From Sorghum bicolor (lineage: Eukaryota > Streptophyta > Magnoliopsida > Poales > Poaceae): a DNA stretch of 64,000 nt. The stretch spans positions 16,608,501 through 16,672,500 of the forward strand of contig NC_012870.2 of assembly GCF_000003195.3 (NCBI RefSeq). The letters run 5' to 3'. Positions 31,119 to 43,556 of this stretch are shown in pieces (the first letter of the stretch is position 1; each line of letters opens with the position of its first letter). Below the pieces are notes generated by a model that did not search any database, was not told the DNA's origin, and worked only from the letters and a program-made list of their open reading frames with translations. A program made the position numbers and the translations under genes.

Positions 31119-34100
31119 ATGGCCGCCGGCGAGCATCCTCTGGTCGAGCAGTCCTCCGTCCCGGTCGTCTCCGACGCTGCTGACGCCGCCACCAAACCCT
31201 CCGTCCGGCCGGCCCTCTTCCTGCTCCCGCGCGCGGGGGACGGCGCCGCTCCCCCTGCTCCGCCCGGCGGGCCCGTCCCCGTCCCCGCCCGCCCGCACGG
31301 GATCGAGGTGGAGTTCGGGGGCTGGGCGGGCGTGCCCCGGCGGTGGCCGGAGTGGGTGGCCAAGCTCCGCCGGCGCCACGAGCCGCTGTGGCGGGAGCTC
31401 GGGATCCTGGACGGCATCCTCGCCAGCACGTACCGGGTGCGCCGCCGGCCCCACGAGCGCGCGCTGCTGCAGCTCGCCTCCTTCTGGTCCGGCGCCACCG
31501 GCACCTTTGTCTTCCCCTGGGGCGAGGCCACGCTCACCCTCGAGGACGTCGCCGCGCTCGCCGGCCTGCCGCTCCTCGGCGGCGCCGTGCGCGCGCCCGT
31601 GTCGGACAGCCTCGAGAAGGATGTGGCCGCGATCGAGGCCGTCCGGGCGGTGCTGCACCGTAGCAAGAAGAAGAAATGCTCTTACGGCGCGTGGGCGAAG
31701 CGCTTCGTCGAGCGCGCGCCGGAGGCGGAGGCGGAGGCGCCGCCATCCGCGGCCGGTGGCGGTGGCGGCGGCGGCGACGGCGAGGCGCGTGAGCTGGTCG
31801 AGCACGGCGCCTTCCTCTCCATGTGGCTGTCCCTCTTCGTTCTCCCGAGCCCGCCGTTCGACGTCGTCCACCGGGTGGTGCTTCCGCTCGCGGCCCGTCT
31901 GGCGCGCGGCGAGAGCGTGGCGCTCGCCCCTGCCGCGCTCGCCACAATCTACCACGACCTCTCCGCGCTCAAACGCCGCATAACCTCGGGCAAGAAAAAC
32001 GAGCCCTTCGTCGTGTCGGCACCAATGCACATCCTCCAGCTCTGGGTCTGGGAGCATTTCACCCAGCTAAGCCCTGAACCAGCGGCCTCCCCTGCTCCTG
32101 GTGACCAGGGCATGCCACGGGCTGCGCGATGGCATGAAGTTAGGAAAAGGCTGAGCTCCAAGGACGTCCGCGCAGTGTTAATGTCACCAAAGGAGTTTAA
32201 GTGGAGGCCCTATGGAAATCGCAGTTTGTTCGGTCTGCAGCCAGTGATGGGTGGTTTTCCTGTCCGCGTTCAGGATATAGCAACAAGTGAAGCTTTATTG
32301 TCCTTGGCGCGGTGTTTGCACGCTTGTGAGCTCGTGGGCATGAACTGCATTCAGCAGTATAGTCCTCATCGTGTTGCAAGGCAGCTCGGCTTCGATCAGG
32401 ACATCCCTGGGACGGTTCCCTGTGCAAGCTTAGGTTGGGAGAAAGCATGGGAGACATACAACATAGAAGCCAAAAGTTCTGCATTTATCTTTCCAAATCA
32501 CAAGCCCGGTGTGACGGTTCAGTATGCAAAGTGGTGGAAGCCTTATTCATCAGCATGCAGTAGTGCCATTGCTAATGCTAAAAAGATGAAAGAAGGCCAT
32601 GATTTTGTTAGTCCAGTGAAAAGGAAAATGGAAGGGGTTCTTGCTGAAAATTCTGGCAAGAAGCTGCGTCTGCGTGTGGCCACTGCTACCCAGGGCCGCC
32701 CGCCCAAAGTACCAGCGGGAATTAATGTCTATCCTTCCCAGTCCTCAGGCAACCATGCAGCAATAAGACGAGCTGCAGCAGCACCAGGGCTTGTTCTCCG
32801 TGCGTGTCCACCGCACCTAAGATTTAGAGCTATGTCTGCCACCGGGATGCCTCAGCCAGCGCCAGATGCAGCTGACGATCCACTAGATCACATTTCTCTT
32901 TCTGAAAGGCTCAATTACATTACTAAGATGCCTAAGCAGCCCAACACAGAATGTTTGGTGAAGGGTGGTGAGCAGGAGAGGACTGTCGACAGTGTGAAAA
33001 TTTTTATACCAAAATCTCGAAGTGTTGTCCCAAATAAGGCAGTTTTACACAAAGTTATTGAGCAAGCTTTTCCTGACTCAGTTGCAAGCTCAGCTATTAT
33101 AGTTGATGAATCGTCTTGTGGGTTTGTTACGGAAAGGCCACAGGCCAAATGTCTCCAACAAAGTAAAGATGAAGATCTTAATACTGCCAATGGGCAAAAT
33201 AGTAGCAGAACAGAGCATTGTGATGTTGTGCTTCTTAATGTTGTCCAGGGTGCTGTGAGTACTGGAAGAAGTGAAGCCATTGGAGCTGGGACTGAAGTTG
33301 ATATGCTTTCAACACATAAAGACTTCTTGGTGATCAGTGATGATGACGAGTGTGATAAATCAAGCAGCAAGGGACATGAGATGAGTGCAATGCATCTGAA
33401 ATCTCATATGTCGGGGGCAAAAATGTCCCTTATAGGAGAGCGAAGTGAAGATACCAAGCTAGTTGATGCAAGAAATGACGAGCAAGAAAGCCAAGTTTTG
33501 ATGAAAGTGACCAAACAAGGCAATTTCAGTGATATCGTTGAAATCAGTGATGATGAGCTTGATGAAGAAACAAGCAAGAAAGCTGGGATGTTTGTTGAAG
33601 CTCCGAGCAAGGAATATGTACTGGGTACCATGTGTCTGAAATCTCCTGAGATGGAACCAACGCGGACCATCTTACAGGAGTGCAATGAAGAAAAGCAGAT
33701 GGACAGTGAACCAAATGATGAGCAGGACAATGGTGTGATGAAAGAAGGCACGGTGCAAAACAATTATGGTCATCAGCTTGCAAGTGTTCAAGACGACACA
33801 ACTCCAAGGCGACAGCCAGATGTATTAACTCATCCTGCTACTGTTCAAACCAATGATGGTCTCTTACAAGGACCAACTGAAGAAATGGATACATGCATTG
33901 TCAGAGGGGATATTGGCAATATCGACATGGTGCTCAATGAAAATGGTGGTTCTCTGAATTTCAGTGAGAAAGGAAATGAAGATACCTTATTGTCAGACAA
34001 AGAATCAGAACATCCTATGGAACACACAGCAGGAACCAATATAAATAAATCAGGTATTGCTGATGCAGCAGCCACACACTCCAAATTAGCTGAAATGTAA

Positions 34101-34417
34101 ATCAAATCCCAAATTTAAACTTTGTGTCTGGCTCCTTTTCTTTTGCAGGAAACAGTGAGAGATTCTCTAGCAGGCTGTTAGATGGAAATACTAAACTGGT
34201 TAGCCAGGAAGTTTGTACTAAAACACTGTACTATCTTAGTCGGTTTGATCGGATGAAAGATGCTTGGGACAAAGATGCAAATACCCTACCAAGAAGGGCA
34301 GTTGGTACGATGGAAATGATACAAAAAGCATCTGCAATTCGACGAGCCGAAATGGCTGAGTTGAAGAAAAAGATTAATACTCTGAAGGAAGAGATTCGGG
34401 CACTCGAGGCAGCTTAG
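31119..34417 (+). CDS. plant mobile domain (PMD, MAIN/MAIL1-like) protein, long paralogue
   Basis: Two exons, 31119-34053 and 34149-34417, give 1,067 residues. The intron is set by the conserved phase-1 junction shared with the paralogue at 40301/40437. Reading on past 34053 hits a stop at 34098. Residues of about 65-490 form the PMD (PF10536), with WRELGILDGIL, FVFPWGEATLTLEDVAALAGLP and QYAKWWKPYSSAC. A basic stretch near 498-520 may be a nuclear signal. A long acidic linker follows, with two SUMO-interacting-like motifs, LVISDDDE (about 737-744) and IVEISDDELDEE (about 806-817). The C-terminus is a Lys/Glu coiled coil. Arabidopsis relatives act in transposon silencing and meristem maintenance. 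PMDs also occur inside transposons, but this copy has host-gene structure and a tandem partner. Confidence 0.88.
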
Positions 34418-35518
34418 GAAGGGAAGGCCCCTGAGTGAAGTATAACTTGAAACAATGTAGGAATGTATTGGTCTTTACACCAGATGGTTTAGTTCAGTAA
34501 TAGAATGCGCTAGGCTTTCTGGTGAAATTAGTCTCGTTTGTGAATTTGGTCACAGTTGTTTAATAATGTGTTGAAGGATCTAGTTCTGAAAAAAAAGTTG
34601 CGCTTCATTCCAATCAGGCTCCAATACTTTGCCTTGGAGTGAATCAACTAGATGGTAAAATCTGTCTTTATTTTATGGTCTTGGCTACTCTTTGGATTTT
34701 CTGAGAATACCTTTTCTCACAACCTGCTGGTCTACCAGAGAACTTTGAAGTCTTACAAGGCCTAATACACCAAATGGGGTTTGCATATAAAATTAGCATT
34801 TTCGCTACTTTGCTGAGGAATGATTCATCCATGTGACCGTGTGCCATTTGACGCCTGACTTACTAATTGGCAAACTGCAGGCACACACAAAGTTAGAAGA
34901 TTAAAAGTTCTTTTTCCCTCAAAGCTAGGTATTCTTCTCTGTTGTATTTCAGAGTTCTGCTTTTTAGTTTATAGCTCATTTCTCTGAACCTTGGATCTAT
35001 GGTAGTTTGTAACTCTTAGACATAGAAGTTGATACACAGGTAACTGCTAAATATAATTTTATTTTATTGTACAGCATATATCTCACAACAGAAAAGATTT
35101 TAAAAAATTGTATAGAGTGAGTTCATATAATCATCCATTATCTGAAATTTTGGTGCTTGGAGAGTTGGAGTAGAATCTACACGTGTAATTGCAAAAGCTA
35201 AGTAGAAACAGTAGGATTGTTGCTACCAAATTATATCTTGATTTGTTTGCTATTATAACAAACCTTTTCAAATATAGTTGCTCATATTCAAATATCAAAC
35301 CTCCTTTCACCATGTTTTGCTAATTGCCATAAGTTGCATTCGGGCTGCAGTTTATCAATGTCCCAGTAAGCTAAGCTTAACTTCTGAGCTTTTTACTGGT
35401 CACGTGGGTTGCCTGCCATGGAGATTGCCAGAGGTTGTTGAATTACTCTCATGCAGCTCCAAACCTGAGAGAAGCTCTGTTGTCATCTCATGACGGAAGG
35501 CCGCCCCATCCAGATCTT
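34418..35518. other. 3' UTR and intergenic sequence
   Basis: The 3' UTR of the PMD gene is expected just after 34417. The rest is AT-rich with no gene seen. Confidence 0.5.
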
Positions 35519-35520
35519 AA

Positions 35521-35742
35521 CACGTTTGGTTTGAGGAACCATCTCATTCTAGATGAGGTGATGTATCATAAGCCCATTCCATCAAACTTGATGGAATAAC
35601 TTCATTCTCTATACTAGTACTAATTATTAGCTTGTAGGAAATAAGATGATGATGATGTATCAAATCATTCCATTTTAGTATTTTACAAACCAAAAAAAAG
35701 GAGTGAGAAGCTGAGGAACTCATCCCTCAAACCAAACACCCA
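35521..35742. mobile_element. MITE with GTTTGGTTTGAGGA ends
   Basis: About 220 bp with inverted ends CGTTTGGTTTGAGG and CCCTCAAACCAAACAC. The borders are imprecise because the flanking duplication is ambiguous. Confidence 0.65.
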
Positions 35743-37722
35743 CAAGTTTGTGTCGTTCTACCATGAAGCCGCTCCATGGTGACTCTTATAAGACTTACAA
35801 ATGCAAATGTACAATGCAAGTGGTTTGCTTTCTAATTTTCGTGGAAGACATTGTCCAATGACAATGCTAGGTATTATTCTGCTCTTCAAAATGAAACTTC
35901 AGTAGGTCTTTGTTAGCTAGATGATGCTTAGTATGCATTTTATCATATAATTTTGTATTTATAATTGAAAGTCTGTTTGAAGACTATAACGTACCACCTC
36001 TTAGAGTTAATATATTGTATAGTTGTTGCTTCACCTTCCTGTAATTTTTCCCATATTTTGGAGTACAATTTGATGATACATTCCGTGGTGATATGCTCCT
36101 AATAATGATCATGCAAGATGCATCTTTTCTACAAGAAAACTATCCAAAACATGTCCTTTATTACTTCCTTTGTAATAGATTGCATGATCAATAGATGTTT
36201 CTCGATGGGTACGAGAGGTAGAACATAATGTTAGTCTCAAATATACAATGCTATAGAATTTATGCTAGAAAATTAAATCAGATTTTGTATGTTTTGAACA
36301 ATTATCAGGCCAGAGGATCAGTTTTCATAAAGTTGATTTGGTACCATCAATGTAAGTTATGATAATGCTATTCATTCCTACCCAGTTGTTTGGTTGTATG
36401 ATTAGTCGTCATTTTCCTCTCAATCGCTAAGGGGTTCTTCAAGGAGGATATACAGCCTATTACAAAACTGCAGTAGCTTTGTTGGAGAGGAAGCAGGTGG
36501 TTCTCTCGTGGGAGCTCTCTAGTTCTTGTGAGGGCAACATATGGGTCATTGTTTTGGGAAGAATAATGTGAGGGGCAATAGTATGTATGCATGATTGGGG
36601 CAACTCTAGCTTGCGTGCTAATGCTAAAGTGGTGCAAGGAGGCAGTTTGTGAAATCCGTGAGTTCGCGGATATATGTACAGGCCCTTGGTGCTTTTTTCT
36701 ATCGGAGACGAAGATGAGCACCCAGCGATCCCAGGAGTTGCGGTGGTGCCTGGGTTTTCCAAATGCATTCGGTGTTAGCTGTATAGGCCTCAGTGGTGGC
36801 ACTACTAAAATAGTGAAGTTCTCTTAGTGTTTTTAATTAATAATAAAACACTACTACTAGTTAAAACACTAGAAAATCTTTACTAGGCATTTACTAAGAA
36901 AAATTTATACTAAATTTTTGAATGCTAAAACACTAAGTGAACCTCACATCATTAGAAGAAATTGAAAAATCTAGTTGTGTAAGGTTGTGTTGATGTGAGA
37001 TCAAATCCTTCTCGATCCGTAGGGTTCTTGGCGCTTCACAGGTTTCTACAGATCGAGATCCAGTGCGTGCTATGCGAAAAGAATCTTGGAGAAAGGGGTT
37101 TAGCTAACGAGCGAGTCAAATAAGCTAGCGAGTTACTTGTTTTTCATCCAGGTCGATCACATGTGCTACAAGCCTATATACTATACGCATACAACTACAA
37201 TTGTAAAAGAAAAGGGTTTAGCTAACTGCATTATTCTAACTCCTATGAGAACCAGTCATGAGTGTAGCTCACAAACAAGATAAAAAGAGACGCGAGGGTA
37301 TCATGGGAATTAAAAAAGGATGGACAAAAAGATTTCATTTATTATTATTATATTAAGTAGATATAGATATAGATATAGATATAGATATAGATATAGATAT
37401 ATATACCCCCTCCTTCCTGAAATAAAATGCATTTATGACTTCTAAAATTTGTATTGAAATACAATGCATTCTACATAATAACTATATTTCGATTTGGCAA
37501 GGTTTATTAAAAAGAAAGCTATCATTTGAGAAGAAACTCTATAATTCAAATAATCTATGGGTACATGCATCATTTGAGTGTTCATTTAAGTTGTCTTAAA
37601 ATTTTTAGGACACACAAGACAGGGGGAGTAGATGTCTAGACTTAACTTTTATAAGTTGTGATTAAGGGATCGTAGAAATAAATAAAACATAATAATGGGA
37701 TACGTCTTTACGCTTATGTTTG
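35743..37722. other. intergenic
   Basis: No supported gene. A frame of up to 144 codons on the minus strand (36368-36802) lacks any recognised domain. A GATATA hexanucleotide repeat lies at 37355-37402. Confidence 0.5.
37355..37402. repeat. (GATATA)n microsatellite
   Basis: About eight tandem units of ATAGAT, ending in ATATATA. Confidence 0.85.
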
Positions 37723-37725
37723 TAA

Positions 37726-37931
37726 GAGCACTCACAATGCAAGACTCTATCACAGAGTCCAAGACAATTAATTACATATTATTTACGATATTTTACTGAT
37801 GTGACAGCATATTTATTGAAGAAAGAGGTAGAAAAAATAAGACTCCAAGTCTTATTTAGACTCCAAGTTCACATTGTTCGAGGTAATAAATAACTTTAAA
37901 CTCTATAATAGAGTCTGTATCGTGAGTGCCC
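37726..37931. mobile_element. Tourist-like MITE, GAGCACTCAC ends
   Basis: A 206-bp element with ends GAGCACTCACAATGC and (inverted) TATCGTGAGTGCCC, flanked by TAA on both sides (37723-37725 and 37932-37934). Confidence 0.8.
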
Positions 37932-38229
37932 TAACCCAAACTACTCCAACCGTGAAAGTTCTCTACTATATACAACTGATATACACTTCCTATGAATGAA
38001 ATAGCCGGCATCCACAGACCGATGTACGTAAAGCCGCCGTTCCAATAATCTACTTTCAATGTGAAATTTAATGTTAGGCAGCACTTAACTCTTGCTAATA
38101 ATTCAGCATCCTCGCTCACATGTCACGTACAACTACTGAACTACAACGGTAAAAAAGAAAGCTGGTTGTGAATTGTCATCAGCCAGCCGCGTCATCACTC
38201 ATCAGGTTGTCAGTACCTGCTTTCCTTCT

Positions 38230-38239
38230 ATATATCCGC
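38230..38239 (+). promoter_or_regulatory. possible TATA box of the second PMD gene
   Basis: CTATATATCC lies about 130 bp upstream of the ATG at 38363, followed by CT-rich sequence typical of a 5' UTR. Confidence 0.5.
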
Positions 38240-38362
38240 CAAAGCTAGCGTTTCCTTCCATTCACGCGCTCTTGCTGGTTCTTTCGCTCACACCGAACTC
38301 TCCTGCGCTTCCCTCTCCAGCCGCAGCTATAGCCCACAGCGTCCTTCCGCCCCGCAACGGAG

Positions 38363-40627
38363 ATGGCCGGCGGCGAGGCGACCCTGATCCAGAAATCCAC
38401 CGCCGTCGTCCCAACCGCGCGACCGCCGCCATCGTCGCCGCGCTTCCTGCTTCCCCGCGCGAGTGGCAACCGTGTTCTTCCGGCCCTGCCACCCCTGCCT
38501 CCTCCTCACGATCTCGTTCTCGACGCCGGGATCCAGGCAAGATTCGATGGCTGGGCTGACAGCACGGATCTGTGGAGGCACTGGGTGGCCAAGCTCCGGC
38601 CGCTGCACGAGCCGCTGTGGCGCGAGCTCGGCATCCTCGACGGCATCCTGGCGACCACGTACCGCGTGCGCCGGGAGAGCGAGTGCGCGCTGCTCCACCC
38701 CTCGACCAACACCTTCGTGTTCCCCTGGGGCGAGGCGACGGTGACGCTGGAGGACATGGCCGCGCTCGCGGGCCTGCCCATCCACGGCTTCCCCGTGCGC
38801 GAGCCTCGGTACTCCGACAAGCTTGTTGAGATCGAGATGGCGGACGAGTGCGCGCTCGCCGTCGTCCGCGCTGTCCTGCTGATGGATCAGCGCGAGGGCG
38901 GCGCCGGCGCCGGCGCCAGCTGGGCGGAGCACTTCCTTCATCAGCACCGGCACCACCAGGCAAAGGAGGCAGGCGGCGGCCGTGACGAGCGGGAGCAGCG
39001 CCTTGAGCACGCTGCGTTCCTGTCTCTGTGGCTGGCTCGCTTCGTGCTCCGGGCGCCGTCGTCCGACAACTCCGCCGGCTCCGACGACATCGTCCCCGGG
39101 GAGGAGGTGCTCCCCGTCGCCGTCCGCCTGGCGCACGGCCACAGCGCGGCTCTCGCGCCCGCGGCGCTCGCCAGCATCTACAGCGATCTCTCCGCGCTCC
39201 ACCGCCACTTCATCCACTCCAAGCGAACGGAGGCGCCGTCGGTCTCGGCGCCGATGCACATCCTGCAGCTCTGGGTCTGGGAGCGCTTCCCCGAGCTGCG
39301 CCCAGCGACGGCAACAAGCGTAGTCCAGGCGGACTCCACCGACGCCGACGGTGAGGACGATGTGCTCCTCCTGCTTTTTCGGCGAAATTTCGCCGAAATT
39401 TCCGAAATTTCACATTTTTCGATGGGGTCTGAGTTTTTTTTATATCGGTCAAATTTTTCGATTAATTCATATTTCGCTTCAAAATTACTTCAAACAACAA
39501 TAAAATAACCCACCATATCTTCTAGTCTTATCAAAAACCCTAAATTTCTTTAAAATTATTTAATTTTCTCACTCAAATATTTCGTGATATTTTGTGTTAT
39601 TTCGTTGATATTATATAAATTTGTGATGAACGATAGATTAGAAAGTTTTTCTAGTAAAATGATGCTATTTTTTTTAAAAAATCAATTGAATTTATTTAAA
39701 TTTCATCTGAAATTTTCGAAATTTCTTATTTATCGGCAGGTGCTGAAAAAATTTTCCTTCCGAAAAAGAAAACCTTAGCTCCTGCCTAGGGCTGCCCGGT
39801 GGCACGACGTCCACCGGGCGCTGGACCCGGGCTACGCTCGCGCGGTGTTCATGGCACCAAAGCAGTTCCAGTGGCGGCCCTACGACGGCAGTAGCTTCTG
39901 GGAGCGTCGTCGTCGTCGTGGCCGTGGCGGATCAGCTAGGGCACCGCTATCCTTTGCACGGTGTCTGCAGGCTTGCGAGCTCGTGGGCGTGGACGACGTC
40001 GTCGAGCAGTACAATCCTCACCGCGTCGCCAGGCAGCTCGGCTTCGACCAGGACGTTCCGGGGACGGTCACCCGACTGAACACCAATCTCTGGGAGAGAG
40101 CATGGGAAACATACACTGCTGAAGCAGAAGATTATGCGTTCGCCATTCCGAGTGACGAGCCCGGTGTGACTGATGAGTATGCTCAGTGGTGGAAGCCGTA
40201 CTCAGTGGCATGCGCTATTGCCGTCGAGGAGAGGGATGCCTTAGCATCAAATAGAGAGTTAGATTCTCTCATGGAAGAAACCAGCAACAAGGGATCAGCA
40301 GGTACCAGAGAATTTTGTTGGTCACAATCCTTCCTAGCTATATATATGCATCAAATTATTAATTAGTTGGAATAATGCAACTTAGGCTTGATATATAACC
40401 CTAGCTACTCCGTCTTTCTTTGTTTTTATTTTGCAGGAAACAATGAGGGATCGTCTAGCAGAAATGATACTAGAGGACCAAAATGGGCAGTTGGGACGAT
40501 GGAAATGATACAAAGGGCATCAGTGAATCGGCAGGCTGAAATGGCTGGATCCAGGGAACTCGTTGCAAAACTGGTGAAAGAGATTCAGGGGCGCCTAGCT
40601 ATAGACATCGAGCAATCCGAGAAGTAA
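38363..40627 (+). CDS. plant mobile domain protein, short paralogue with a transposon-like insert
   Basis: A tandem paralogue of the gene at 31119, sharing WRELGILDGIL, FVFPWGEAT and PMHILQLWVWE. The proposed exons are 38363-39361, 39779-40301 and 40437-40627, giving 570 residues. The last junction matches the paralogue exactly. The first 'intron' (39362-39778) is nearly all a 404-bp AT-rich insertion flanked by the 7-bp repeat CTCCTGC. Reading through it ends the protein at 39508. Removing the insert and one repeat restores alignment to the paralogue around PRAARWH. GT at 39362 and AG at 39777-39778 would restore the frame by splicing with two codons altered. Without that splicing the gene is a pseudogene. 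The long acidic linker and SUMO-interacting-like motifs of the paralogue are absent. Confidence 0.7.
39375..39778. mobile_element. unclassified 404-bp insertion in a PMD exon
   Basis: Flanked by CTCCTGC at 39368-39374 and 39779-39785. It starts TTTTTCGGCGAAATTTCG and is rich in CGAAATTTC words near both ends. No ORF or known terminal repeat lets me name the class. Confidence 0.65.
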
Positions 40628-41989
40628 AGCATCATCAGTTAATACTTAATAATAAGGTATACTAGCGAGTAACATTTGCTCACAACGCATTACTGATATC
40701 GCCTATGATTACTTCTCTGTCAAATAATAAAACACGGATTTTGATTACTGATATATGCTTATTACGACATTGAAATTGGCACTATATTTTATATATAATA
40801 CCATTAATCTTTTATGCAGGCAATGTTTAGGGTGTTAACATCAACATTCCTACAAAAGGAGATACGAAGCAGGGACCAGGGAGGATGTAAGCAGCCAAAG
40901 CATACCAAGCACACTGGGAATATGGTTACCATGTAGAGAGAGAGAGAGAGAGAGGGAGGGAGGGTCCAAAGAACAAGTGCCGTTTTAACTGTAGGATTTG
41001 TGATATTTGATATGTTAAACACCATGTGATCTACTTAGTTTGATCCTTTCTCAGCGATGCATGAGCTGATGTAATAGTGAACTAGCTAGGTTTGTCTGCA
41101 AATGAGTACAATTTGAGATATGCAAAATTGTATTCCATCAGTTCGTGTTTACATTGTGTTTTATATTTATCCAATACTTTACCTAAGAAATTGATATCTG
41201 CCAATATCATTTTTGTGACATACCACACCAGTTTTGTATATCAGAGATTCAGAGTTTAGTGTGTAAAACATTCATAAATTATATATGTTTGCTCTAATGA
41301 AAAAGCATATGCGTGTACTGTATGCTTAGATAGATGTGATATTTTGTTTGGCGTTATTGTTGCCTGTGTAAAATCATATATGATGGTGCAAAAACAAATT
41401 TGAGCATATATATTTTTGTCCCAATGGTATGCATGCATTATTATGCCCTTTTTGTTATGCTAGGTACAGAAATATCTATAACAAGCTTCCAAATGGAAAA
41501 ATATATACTCATTATTTACCTCATTTTTCTGTGAAGTCCCTACTGTTGTTGGTGATATTTTTGACAGTTCTATTGGTTTACCCTAAATCCCTAGCACTGT
41601 GTCAAGCTCCCTATATGCAAAGCCTCTGTTACATGGCTATATTGGGATTATTTTCATGTGAACTTGGTATCCATTACATTTCTACAAGTGCAACCTGGGA
41701 AAAAAGGACAGTTTAGTAGACATAATGGACACCCTAGCTATATGCCCATATGCTGTTTAAAGTGATTTCGGTGATTGAAGAAAACATAACCAATAGGACA
41801 AAAGATTGTATGCAAGTCGAGAGGTTGATGTGAAGACTCGATGGAGAATCAAGCAGCCGAGGAAAAAAATAAAGAACCTCACTGGAAGACCAAAGTATGC
41901 TAGTGTGCGTTGAGAAGTGGAGATAAGTAGCCGATAAGAAAAATATACACACTAGCTAGACAGAGATACCTTATAGAATCAAATAGAGA
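40628..41989. other. 3' UTR and intergenic sequence
   Basis: AT-rich with no gene seen. A short (GA)n run lies near 40936-40955. Confidence 0.5.
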
Positions 41990-41992
41990 TTA

Positions 41993-42248
41993 GGGATGTT
42001 TGTTTGCTAGCCATAGTTTACCACAACTAACTTTAGTCAAGTGTGACAAGCCACAAAAAGTGTGGCTAGCAAATTGTTTGCCATACTTTGTCATGCCTAA
42101 AGGAATCTTGTCATACTTTTTAACTCTATGACATGTGGAGCCCAGAAGAATCATACCTAAACTTAGTTGTCAACCAAACACTTGCCAACTTGGTCAAACT
42201 TGCCTAAGGTAAAATGTGGCAAACTGTGGCTAGCAAACAAACAGCCCC
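41993..42248. mobile_element. Tourist-like MITE, TTTGTTTGCTAGCCA ends
   Basis: A 256-bp element with ends GGGATGTTTGTTTGCTAGCC and (inverted) GGCTAGCAAACAAACAGCCCC, flanked by TTA on both sides. Confidence 0.85.
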
Positions 42249-42407
42249 TTAGATTTTTTCATGTGGAAGATTCTATAGAGTCAACAAGAAGGGATTAGGT
42301 ACAATAATTGCAAAAGTGGAAATCCTATTTACATCAAATTAGTTGGAGTGAATCCAATTCCCAATTGACAAATAAACCATCATACATGTCGAGTTTTTTT
42401 CCCCCAG

Positions 42408-42523
42408 GAAACAATGAGGTGCTGGTCATCTAGCAGGCTACCAAACAGTACTGGACCGGATAGCAGTGAAGATTGTACTAAAAATACTCAACTACATAAA
42501 TCGATTTTACCAGATGAGTGAAC
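42408..42523 (+). pseudogene. orphan last exon of a PMD gene copy
   Basis: After a pyrimidine tract and CAG, the sequence starts GAAACAATGAG, like the last exons at 34149 and 40437. It continues with CATCTAGCAGGCT and GATTGTACTAAAA, which match the long paralogue's exon best. It lacks the coiled-coil end and has small indels. No other exon of a third copy is visible upstream, so it is a remnant of a lost or rearranged tandem copy. Confidence 0.7.
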
Positions 42524-42525
42524 TG

Positions 42526-43016
42526 AGGTCCTATTTAGCTAGCTAACATTTTAAAGTAAAATTTTAGCTAATTAAAGGTTTCCTAGTTAACTTTCGCTGG
42601 AGTGTTTGATGCTCCAGCTAATAAACTCATGTAAATTTTAGCTGACCTTAGCTGGATTGAAATAGTTAAATCCAACTAAACTTTAGTTGGTCTTTAATTT
42701 TAGCTGGATTGATTGAATGTCTACCAATTAAATTTAGGCCTTGTTTAGTTCCGAAAAAAATTTCGAATTTCGCTATTGTAGCACTTTTGTTTTTATTTAA
42801 TAAATATTGTCTAATTATGAACTAACTAGAATCAAAAGATTCGTCTCGCGTTTTACAGACAAACTGTGTAATTAGTTTTTATTTTTGTCTATATTTAATG
42901 CTTCATGCATGTGCCGCAAGATTCGATGTGACAGAAAATCTTGAAAACTTTTTGGATTTTGGAATGAACTAAACAAGGCATTAGCCAGCTAAAGTTTAAC
43001 TGGTGCATTCAAACAG
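42526..43016. mobile_element. probable MITE hosting a nested MITE
   Basis: GTCCTATTTAGCTAGC on the left and an inverted-like AACTGGTGCATTCAAACAGCCCC on the right bound AGCTGG-rich sequence. Ends and duplication are poorly preserved. Confidence 0.45.
42737..42980. mobile_element. MITE, GGCCTTGTTTAG family
   Basis: A 244-bp element flanked by TTA on both sides (42734-42736 and 42981-42983). Confidence 0.85.
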
Positions 43017-43556
43017 CCCCTAAAACTAGCAGGTGGGACACGGTCAAAGACCACATGCCTTGTTTAGTGGGTGAAATTTTTTGATTTTAGATACTATAGC
43101 ATTTTCGTTTGTATTTAATAATTATTATCCAACTATAAATTAACTAGACTTATAAAATTTATCTCGCAAATTATAAATAAACTATATAATTAACTATTTT
43201 ATATTTAATACTATATATATATATATATGACACATGATTCAATGTGACAAGAAATCTTTAATTTTTTTTTTCAAAGCCTCGATCAAACGAGTGGCCGGCG
43301 AATCAGTTACTGACATTCTGGGCCCGAAGGGAGCGTGAGCCAACCTTGTCCGTGTCCTCCTGCTGCCCCGCCGATCGCACAAGTTGGCAACGGACACGAG
43401 GAAAGGAAAAGGAAAGCTGGTTGGGTTGGGCGGCCCGCTCCCCTTCGAGAACGCCGCCGCCGCCCGCTCCCCCCATATCCATCTCTGTCTCCTCTCCTGT
43501 TGATCTCTTCTCTCGCGGAAGAGCTCGCACTCAGAGGACAGAGAAGAGAGGAGGAG
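43017..43556. other. intergenic and 5' UTR of the TOM1-like gene
   Basis: A decayed MITE of the GCCTTGTTTAG type starts near 43058. From 43300 the sequence is GC-rich and probably includes promoter and 5' UTR. No firm TATA box is seen. Confidence 0.5.

Noticed and set aside
34054..34100. Long PMD protein ending at the stop at 34098-34100
   Set aside because: The paralogue's conserved phase-1 junction and a good acceptor at 34148 support an intron and a further coiled-coil exon.
36368..36827. Minus-strand 144-codon frame and overlapping plus-strand 78-codon frame
   Set aside because: No domain, no splice structure and AT-rich surroundings. Treated as chance.
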